NCBI GenBank assembly: GCA_016291915.1
Contig: JAEEZP010000231.1
Coordinates: 1-11,180, forward strand
Reading direction: 5' to 3'
Origin: Prevotella sp.
GTDB lineage: Bacteria; Bacteroidota; Bacteroidia; Bacteroidales; Bacteroidaceae
Length of the DNA stretch: 11,180 bases
The notes below the pieces were generated by a model. It searched no databases. It saw only the letters and a list, made by a program, of their open reading frames with translations, and had not been told where the DNA came from. Of this stretch, positions 1 to 4,227 are shown piece after piece. Position numbers and translations under genes: made by a program. The number at the start of each line of letters is the position of its first letter. Positions within the stretch are counted from its first letter, which is position 1.

Positions 1-66
1 GCGATTAGGGTGACCTCCGGCAGTCAATCCTTCCTTTCTACAACAAAGGTAAGGAAAAACTGGCAT
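1..66 (-). CDS. Possible 5' end of an unrecognised gene running off the left edge
   Basis: On the minus strand an ATG at 66-64 opens a frame of 22 codons without a stop to the window edge, starting MPVFPYLCCRKEG. A Bacteroidales-type -7 box (TAACTTTG, 136-129) lies about 60 bases upstream, a normal leader length for this group. I do not recognise the protein. The only competing open frame at the edge is a plus-strand one ending in TAA at 88-90, which could instead be the tail of a gene. Twenty-two codons are too few to prove coding. The call rests mainly on the promoter-like box. Confidence 0.2.
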   Translation of the reverse strand, partial: MPVFPYLCCRKEGLTAGGHPNR

Positions 67-128
67 ATTTTCTCGTATATAGAACGTTAAATAATTTAAG
101 AGTTATTGAGGACTCTTATTATAGACTG

Positions 129-136
129 CAAAGTTA
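129..136 (-). promoter_or_regulatory. Possible minus-strand -7 box TAACTTTG
   Basis: Read on the minus strand, 136-129 is TAACTTTG, a full match to the Bacteroidales -7 consensus TAnnTTTG, followed by GC. The position 19-20 bases upstream does not show a TTTG box, so only half of a canonical promoter is present. It would fire leftward, towards the possible gene at the left edge and away from the repeat element. Confidence 0.35.
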
Positions 137-208
137 AAGAAGGGACGTAAAGATTACAGGCAGGCGGTTCTCTTTATTTGCCTGGCTCACTACTACACAT
201 TGGTCAAT

Positions 209-343
209 GGCCGAAGGCCGTTTCGCATATCTGTCCCCGAAAACTTCGCAGAGTTCAAAGGCCGAAGGCCTGGAGAGATTATAGACACATAAGTCCCCAG
301 CTGCTTGGGGCATTACCACACATTGGTTAAAGGCCGAAGGCCT
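209..343. repeat. Three copies of the AGGCCGAAGGCCT palindrome
   Basis: Copies lie at 209-219 (core GGCCGAAGGCC), 260-271 and 331-343. A fourth, inverted, lies near 969-982 in the right arm. Each can fold into a 4-5 bp GC stem closed by a GAA triloop. Spacing between the first and third copies is about 120 bases, and the flanks are also repeated (CACATTGG before copies 1 and 3; GAGAGATTATA or GAAAGATTATA after copies 2 and 3). This suggests a local duplication inside the element. Confidence 0.7.
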
Positions 344-549
344 GGAAAGATTATAGGCAGGCGGTGGAGCGCAGCGAAACCCCTGCAATGGTGCATACAA
401 TCATCTAAACCCTGAAAGGGTGACAGAATCTGCCATACCTTCGGCATTCAATGAATTGCAACCTTTTCGCAGGGGTTCACGCTTCGCTTCACCCCTGCCT
501 ATGTTCTATCGCACTTTCAGTGCTCTAGGTCAACAGATATATCATTGCT
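325..549 (+). repeat. Left arm of ~225-bp inverted repeat
   Basis: This arm starts GGTTAAAGGCCGAAGGCC and ends near the ATATATCATTGCTT segment. It is the reverse complement of 763-987 with roughly 85% identity by eye. The best conserved parts are GGCAGGCGGTGGAGC (about 356-370), ACCCTGAAAGGGTGACAGA (about 409-427), CACCCCTGCCTATGTTCT (490-507) and GCACTTTCAGTGCTCTAGG (511-529). The stretch at about 430-465 is the most diverged. Confidence 0.75.
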
Positions 550-577
550 TATTTCAAACCACTTGCCCTTCTCCGTT

Positions 578-739
578 CTGCCGAATTTGTAATTCGGCAG
601 CAATGAGAAGCGAATTTGTAATTCGCACAAAAGCACATGGATTGAATTTATGAATGCTATTGTATGCACAAATGATTTACGGGGAGAATGGGGATTACAA
701 ATCCCCAACTCAAGGCATCCGCATTCGGAAATGCGGATG
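578..739. repeat. Cluster of four short hairpins in the element's centre
   Basis: Four perfect inverted repeats sit in the spacer between the long arms. At 578-600 there is a 10-bp stem (CTGCCGAATT) with loop TGT. At 610-626 there is a 7-bp stem (GCGAATT) with loop TGT. At 689-707 there is an 8-bp stem (TGGGGATT) with loop ACA. At 716-739 there is a 10-bp stem (CATCCGCATT) with loop CGGA. The first three share the core AATTTGTAATT / ATTACAAAT while their outer bases differ, so a conserved loop is placed on variable stems. None is followed by a T-run, so they do not look like terminators. Confidence 0.75.
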
Positions 740-762
740 AACGAGGTTTAAGGTTTAAGGCT

Positions 763-987
763 TAGTAATGATATATCATTTGGCCTAGAGCACTGAAAGT
801 GCGTCAGAACATAGGCAGGGGTGAAGCGAAGCGGAACCCCTGCGGAAAGGGATATCATTAATTAGTGCTGAAGGCACGACAGAATCTGTCACCCTTTCAG
901 GGTTTTGATGATCGTATGCATCATTGCAGGGGTTCCGCTGTGCTCCACCGCCTGCCTGTAATCTTTTCAGGCCTTCGGCCTTTAACC
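763..987 (-). repeat. Right arm of ~225-bp inverted repeat
   Basis: This is the inverted counterpart of 325-549, separated from it by a 213-base centre. It contains the palindromes GCACTGAAAGTGC (about 789-801), ACCCTTTCAGGGT (about 891-903) and CAGGCCTTCGGCCT (about 968-981). It also contains GCGAAGC (about 826-832), a sequence known to form an exceptionally stable DNA mini-hairpin. Arms this long and this similar would let the strand fold into a cruciform, but the 15% divergence suggests the pair is not recent or is not being corrected by gene conversion. Confidence 0.75.
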
Positions 988-1052
988 TACGTCTGGTAGT
1001 ATTCGGGGACAGGTATGCAAAAGCGGCCTGTCCCTAATTTTGTTGAAGTCTG

Positions 1053-1180
1053 CTTGTCTACTCGTCTGCTTGTCTACTTGTCTACTCGTCTGCTTTTCTA
1101 CTCGTCTACTTGTCTACTCGTCTGCTTGTCTACTTGTCTACTCGTCTGCTTGTTTACTCGTCTACTTGTCTACTTGTCTA
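1053..1180. repeat. Tandem array, 16 units of 8 bp
   Basis: This is exactly 128 bases: 16 consecutive octamers of the form CTYGTCTR, with CTTGTCTA and CTCGTCTG/CTCGTCTA most common, and single variants CTTTTCTA and CTTGTTTA. There is no insertion or deletion anywhere in the array. The order is not strictly periodic at a higher level, but CTTGTCTA-CTTGTCTA-CTCGTCTG recurs. On the minus strand the unit reads TAGACRAG / CAGACRAG, which I recall as a common intergenic repeat in this order. Sixteen units keep a frame open, but the low-complexity peptide (LLVYSSACLLVY) is not a plausible gene. Confidence 0.9.
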
Positions 1181-1200
1181 CTGAATAATTGGTTGCGAAA

Positions 1201-1220
1201 AAGGGTACAGAGAGAAGTAA
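1201..1220 (+). repeat. 20-bp sequence repeated inverted at 3431-3450
   Basis: AAGGGTACAGAGAGAAGTAA here is identical to the reverse complement of 3431-3450, which forms the outer left flank of the large hairpin near 3440-3501. Flanking bases differ on both sides, so the shared unit is exactly 20 bases. It lies between the 8-bp tandem array and the nth promoter. Confidence 0.75.
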
Positions 1221-1262
1221 TGAAAAAAGTCCCCAATCCTTTTCAATCTCAAATAAAATGCT

Positions 1263-1270
1263 TATTTTTG
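1263..1270 (+). promoter_or_regulatory. Probable nth promoter -7 box TATTTTTG
   Basis: TATTTTTG matches TAnnTTTG. The place for the upstream box (1240-1243) reads TTTT rather than TTTG. The box ends 7 bases before the nth ATG, so transcription would begin at or just before the start codon, giving an almost leaderless message. Confidence 0.6.
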
Positions 1271-1277
1271 CAGGGAG

Positions 1278-1916
1278 ATGAACAGAAAAGAACGATATAA
1301 CTACATTTTGGATTATTTCCGAAAGACTTCACCGCATGTGACAACAGAGTTGGAGTTCGGGTCAGTGTTCCAACTGTTGTGCGCCACCGTACTCAGCGCA
1401 CAATGTACCGACAAGCGCATCAACCAGGTGACGCCCGCACTCTTCCAAGCCTATCCCGATGCCAAGACCATGGCAGAGGCCACCCCCGACGACCTGCTGG
1501 CATATATCAGCAGTGTGAGTTACCCCAATGCCAAGGCCCGTCATCTGGTGGCGATGGCCCAGACGTTGGTACATGACTTCGGCGGTGAGGTGCCCGACGA
1601 TATGAAGTTGCTGATGACCCTCCCGGGTGTCGGTCGTAAGACAGCCAACGTCATCCAGGCCGTCGCCTTCGGCAAGAGTGCCATTGCTGTGGACACCCAT
1701 GTGTTCCGGGTGAGTCGCCGGATGGGGTTGGTGCCCACCACTGCCGACACGCCGTTGAAGGTGGAGTTGGCGTTGAAGAAGCATATCCCTGCTGAGTTGC
1801 AGGCCGATGCCCATCACTGGCTGTTGCTACACGGAAGGTATATCTGTCAGAGTAGGACACCGCGATGCGGGCAGTGTCCTTTTGACGAGATCTGTCCGAA
1901 GCTCGTCAACTTATGA
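1278..1916 (+). CDS. nth: Endonuclease III, DNA glycosylase/AP lyase
   Basis: This protein removes oxidised pyrimidines from DNA and nicks the abasic site by beta-elimination, in base-excision repair. It has 212 residues, about the length of the E. coli enzyme (211). The helix-hairpin-helix LPGVGRKTAN lies at 115-124, with the expected catalytic lysine K121 and aspartate D139 in VDTHVFRV. The C-terminus carries the iron-sulfur cysteines C190, C197, C200 and C206 in the C-x6-C-x2-C-x5-C spacing. The N-terminus, with HVTTELEF and LLSAQ-type motifs, aligns from residue 1 with known enzymes, so the ATG at 1278 is right although it sits only 7 bases after the -7 box. The gene stands alone and converges on the DUF4230 pair, with 31 bases between the stop codons. 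Confidence 0.97.
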   Translation: MNRKERYNYILDYFRKTSPHVTTELEFGSVFQLLCATVLSAQCTDKRINQVTPALFQAYPDAKTMAEATPDDLLAYISSVSYPNAKARHLVAMAQTLVHDFGGEVPDDMKLLMTLPGVGRKTANVIQAVAFGKSAIAVDTHVFRVSRRMGLVPTTADTPLKVELALKKHIPAELQADAHHWLLLHGRYICQSRTPRCGQCPFDEICPKLVNL

Positions 1917-1945
1917 GTTGATAGTGCATAGATGTTCTTTACGTT

Positions 1946-1966
1946 CTTCACTCTTCACTCTTCACT
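1946..1966. repeat. 3 x 7-bp tandem repeat CTTCACT across a stop codon
   Basis: CTTCACT is repeated three times without change. On the minus strand (AGTGAAG) it encodes the last residues and the TGA stop of the DUF4230 membrane protein. Because the unit is 7 bases, a change of one unit would shift the frame of the C-terminal tail. Confidence 0.8.
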
Positions 1967-2655
1967 TTTATCGAACCTCCCTCAAACCGGATGGTGACTT
2001 GGGAGAAGCCCATGGAGCGCATCAGTTGGTTGAACTGTCGGGAGGCGTTCTGCTCGGCGCTCTCGATGTTCTGGCGGTTCAGACAACGGGCACGCATCCG
2101 TTGGCGGGCACGCTCATACATCATCTGGCGGTCCTCGTCGGTCCATTTGCCTGACTCATAGAATGCTTTTGTCTGGGCCTCGTCGATGAACTTCTCATCC
2201 AGCAGTTTGATGGGTGGCAGGGTGACGATGATAGTGTCTTTCTCTTTCTTGATCCATTGGCCTTTCACCTCGTTCATGTCGATGCCTAACCGTAATGTGC
2301 CGTAGTAGATACGTACCAGTTCGTCGTCGGCGAAAAAGCGGTTTCTGGTGGTGTCCACCATCTCCTCGTCAGAGACTGAGAGGAACTCCCATTCCCCGAT
2401 CTGTTTGATACTTGCTATCTGTGTGGGTGTGATGCCTATCCGCTGATCCACCTCGATGTCGGCCCCTGTGGCCACGACAGAACGGTAGATGAGGTAGGAG
2501 GCAATGATCACGAGAAGGATGAAAAGGGCGATGCCGCCCAACACCCATTTGCTCACTGTCCCCAGGGCGTGGAAGAGGGTAGAGAGGGTGGAGGGCTGTG
2601 GTGTCTGCGGGGGTTGCGGAGAGGTGTTGCCCGTGAGCTGTTTGTTGTCGTTCAT
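1948..2655 (-). CDS. DUF4230-type single-pass membrane protein
   Basis: A 235-residue protein of unknown function. Residues 1-25 are rich in proline, glutamine and threonine and probably cytoplasmic. Residues about 37-57 (WVLGGIALFILLVIIASYLIY) form one membrane helix. The rest would lie outside the inner membrane. The soluble part matches DUF4230 as I know the family: a beta-rich region with DTIIVTLPPIKLLDE (about 145-159), a helical segment WTDEDRQMMYERARQRM, and a closing strand SQVTIRFEGG. It aligns along this length with the upstream lipoprotein. Its ATG overlaps that gene's TGA (ATGA, 4 bases), so the two are almost certainly co-transcribed and translationally coupled. The tail KVKSEE is made by a 7-bp repeat. 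Role unknown; partnership with the lipoprotein is inference. Confidence 0.85.
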   Translation of the reverse strand: MNDNKQLTGNTSPQPPQTPQPSTLSTLFHALGTVSKWVLGGIALFILLVIIASYLIYRSVVATGADIEVDQRIGITPTQIASIKQIGEWEFLSVSDEEMVDTTRNRFFADDELVRIYYGTLRLGIDMNEVKGQWIKKEKDTIIVTLPPIKLLDEKFIDEAQTKAFYESGKWTDEDRQMMYERARQRMRARCLNRQNIESAEQNASRQFNQLMRSMGFSQVTIRFEGGSIKVKSEE

Positions 2656-3326
2656 CGTGCGAATGTTTTTTGATCGAGTAATGAGGGAAGGTCCGAAACG
2701 GTATATTTCTTTCTGAAGGTGATGGTGATATTACTCTGGGGGTATCCCATCTGTTCAATCATCGGTATCAGCGTATTGGCGGCATTCTCCTGGGCCATGT
2801 GTATGATGCCCATCTTTGGGATGTCGTTGATGATCGCTGCCCGTCCTTGTTTCTCGTAGATCGACAGTTCTTCATCAGAGAAGTTGGCCCTCAGCAGGGA
2901 GACGTGTCTTTTTATCTCCTGGTGGTTGATCTTACTGCTGGTCATCTCCACCTTCGGGTCGGGCAGGATAATCTCTATCTTATCACCTCTCTTCCGGACG
3001 TTTTTCTCGGAGAAATCAGAGAAGTCGATATATGCCTTGAGGGAAGCATCCATGGGGATGGCAATCTTCCGTTTGCCCATCGGCAGGGTGATATCAAACT
3101 CTTTTTGCAGGAAGGAGCCTTTGAGTTTCATCTGATCGTCGTGGGTGACGATCTTATGCACCTGGTATTCGGCGGTATAGAGCTTGGCACATTTCTGTAT
3201 CTGCATGACCATCATCGGAATGGTATCGAGTACTGGCGAAGGGTCGCTGGCTTTCTCTTTACCGCCACAGGCCATGAGGAGAAAGGCTGACAGGAGGATG
3301 AAGGGTTGTAAGAGCTTCTTTGTCAT
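2652..3326 (-). CDS. DUF4230-type lipoprotein
   Basis: A 224-residue protein of unknown function with a lipoprotein signal: MTKKLLQPFILLSAFLLMAC, cysteine 20 being the lipid-anchored residue. The following GGKEK is not the acidic export signal that sends Bacteroidales lipoproteins to the surface, so a periplasm-facing position is more likely. The mature part aligns with the neighbouring membrane protein: KIEIILPDPKV against TIIVTLPPIKL, FSDEELSIYEKQGR against WTDEDRQMMYERAR, and NITITFR against QVTIRFE. I chose the ATG at 3326. The frame stays open to an ATG at 3371, but that lies upstream of the -7 box (3354-3347) and would put a non-signal sequence before the signal peptide. First gene of a two-gene operon. 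Confidence 0.87.
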   Translation of the reverse strand: MTKKLLQPFILLSAFLLMACGGKEKASDPSPVLDTIPMMVMQIQKCAKLYTAEYQVHKIVTHDDQMKLKGSFLQKEFDITLPMGKRKIAIPMDASLKAYIDFSDFSEKNVRKRGDKIEIILPDPKVEMTSSKINHQEIKRHVSLLRANFSDEELSIYEKQGRAAIINDIPKMGIIHMAQENAANTLIPMIEQMGYPQSNITITFRKKYTVSDLPSLLDQKTFAR

Positions 3327-3346
3327 CTTATTCTTTTCTTTTGGGA

Positions 3347-3377
3347 CAAAGATAATGAAAACGGAATGCAAAACAAA
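3347..3377 (-). promoter_or_regulatory. Canonical Bacteroidales promoter for the DUF4230 operon
   Basis: On the minus strand TTTG (3377-3374) is followed after exactly 19 bases by TATCTTTG (3354-3347). Both match the Bacteroidales primary sigma factor consensus TTTG-N19-TAnnTTTG in full. The predicted transcript starts around 3341 and has a leader of roughly 15 bases to the ATG at 3326. This fixes the start of the lipoprotein gene. Confidence 0.8.
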
Positions 3378-3430
3378 ATAAATTGTGATTTATTTTTTTT
3401 GCTGAGGTATAGTCAATATTGTTTTCTTCT

Positions 3431-3510
3431 TTACTTCTCTCTGTACCCTTATGTTCTTTTTCTCTCTCGGCAGAGAGAGAAAAAGAACATAAGGGTACAG
3501 ATAATAGTAA
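3431..3510. repeat. Large perfect inverted repeat (29-bp stem, 4-base loop)
   Basis: 3440-3468 and 3473-3501 are perfect reverse complements (29 bp) around the loop GGCA. The outer ten bases on each side (3431-3440 and 3501-3510) continue the symmetry at about 7 of 10. The stem runs from GTACCCTTATGTTC into a pyrimidine-rich TTTTTCTCTCTC against its purine complement. It sits between two diverging promoters, so it cannot serve as a terminator for either flanking gene. The outer left flank repeats the 20 bases at 1201-1220. The probable nature is a small miniature inverted-repeat element. A regulatory role between the promoters is possible but unsupported. Confidence 0.85.
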
Positions 3511-3588
3511 TCAACTCACTATTATTACTAAAAAATGTCATTTTTGACGGTAATACCTTTAAAAAAGCAAATTTTATGTTGTAGGCTG

Positions 3589-3619
3589 TTTGTTGTTTAA
3601 GTAAAATAGGTTAATTTTG
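3589..3619 (+). promoter_or_regulatory. Canonical Bacteroidales promoter for the DUF4738-like gene
   Basis: TTTG (3589-3592), 19 bases, then TAATTTTG (3612-3619): a complete match to TTTG-N19-TAnnTTTG. Transcription should start around 3624-3627. The ATG at 3628 would then be leaderless, while the in-frame ATG at 3646 would have a short A-rich leader. Confidence 0.8.
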
Positions 3620-3645
3620 GAATCGTAATGACAGAAAAGAGTAAA

Positions 3646-4227
3646 ATGAGAAGATTATCTATTGTTTTAATGGCTGTGTGCTCCCTCGTACTCACGTCGT
3701 GTAAGGAGAAGAAGACATCCACAGTGATCATTGCCCCCAAGCCTGTTGAGGAGGTGAAGAAAGACCCGTCGAAGATGCAGGAGATCAACCAGGATATGAA
3801 TGTTGAGTGGATCGGCAAGACTTATCAGGTGGTGATCCGCAGGGTTTCCGACGAGAGTCTTCCGATGGTGAAGGATGAGGGTGGCTCGAAGTATTATGAC
3901 AATGTGATCACCTTGAAGGTTATCCGTCCGGATGGTTCGGAGTTTTTCAGTCGTACGTTCAAGAAGACCGATTTCTCCAGTTATCTGGATGACAAGACGC
4001 GTAATAACGGAGCTTTGTTAGGTATTGTCTTAGACCGAGCTGAGGGCGATAATCTGATCTTTGCGGCCAGCGTAGGTTCTCCCGACCGTCTCAGTGATGA
4101 GTATATCCCCATGGTACTGACCTTATCCCGGATGGGTAATGTCAGCATCAAGAAAGATACTGAGTTGGATACTGCCAGTGATCGTACGGAAAGTGAGCTT
4201 ACGGAAGAGGAGGATGACGGCGTTTAA
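3646..4227 (+). CDS. DUF4738-like lipoprotein
   Basis: A lipoprotein of unknown function, 193 residues from this start. The signal is MRRLSIVLMAVCSLVLTSC with cysteine 19 lipid-anchored. A basic linker (KEKK...KPVEEVKKD) follows, then a compact domain that I match, from memory, to DUF4738 of Bacteroidales. It features DMNVEWIGKTYQVVIRRV, YDNVITLKVIRPDGSEFFSRTFKKTDFS, and a strand pattern ending GVLSRM-like (VLTLSRMGNVSIKKD). The C-terminus is highly acidic (ELTEEEDDGV). I prefer the ATG at 3646 because it gives a standard signal peptide and leaves room for a leader. The ATG at 3628 adds MTEKSK and would be at the transcription start. The stop TAA shares the bases TTAA with the stop of the convergent lyase-like gene. 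Confidence 0.8.
   Translation: MRRLSIVLMAVCSLVLTSCKEKKTSTVIIAPKPVEEVKKDPSKMQEINQDMNVEWIGKTYQVVIRRVSDESLPMVKDEGGSKYYDNVITLKVIRPDGSEFFSRTFKKTDFSSYLDDKTRNNGALLGIVLDRAEGDNLIFAASVGSPDRLSDEYIPMVLTLSRMGNVSIKKDTELDTASDRTESELTEEEDDGV

Larger units (their letters stand above)
149..1033. repeat. Composite palindromic repeat element (non-coding)
   Basis: About 0.9 kb without a credible gene, built from nested inverted repeats. The main arms are 325-549 and 763-987. An outer pair, 216-242 and 1001-1027, matches imperfectly around a CGGGGACA core. The sequence AAGATTAYAGGCAGGCGG occurs near 150-166 and 347-363 and inverted near 952-968. The block ACMACACATTGGTYAAWGGCCGAAGGCC appears near 192-219 and again near 313-341. 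Frames that stay open here read repeat-derived peptides such as the recurring YNLSRPSAF and are not genes. Similar palindrome-rich blocks are, as I recall, scattered through Prevotella and Bacteroides genomes. That this is a non-autonomous mobile or REP-like element is inference: no transposase is present and I see no clear target-site duplication. Confidence 0.7.

Noticed and set aside
134..400. Minus-strand open frame of 88 codons with repeated YNLSRPSAF
   Set aside because: It lies entirely inside the palindromic repeat. The peptide repeats only reflect repeats in the DNA, and there is no promoter or known domain.
420..653. Plus-strand open frame of 77 codons
   Set aside because: It runs across the left inverted arm and two central hairpins, with no family resemblance and no promoter. 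The same applies to the opposite-strand frame at 517-708.
1053..1180. CRISPR-like array
   Set aside because: Units are 8 bp and directly tandem, with no spacers, no 24-40 bp repeat and no cas gene in the window.
1040..1300. Plus-strand open frame rich in LLVYSSACLLVY
   Set aside because: It is a product of the 8-bp tandem array, overlaps the nth promoter and start in another frame, and the hydrophobic look is due to the repeat.
1906..1921. Small inverted repeat TCAACT-TATG-AGTTGA over the nth stop codon as a terminator
   Set aside because: The stem is 6 bp and A/T-rich with no T-run after it. It could be chance.
3327..3371. Longer form of the DUF4230 lipoprotein starting at 3371
   Set aside because: The extra codons cover the -7 box and would place a non-signal sequence before an otherwise standard lipoprotein signal.
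3440..3501. Large hairpin as a transcription terminator
   Set aside because: It lies between divergent genes, upstream of both starts, and no T-run follows the stem on either strand.
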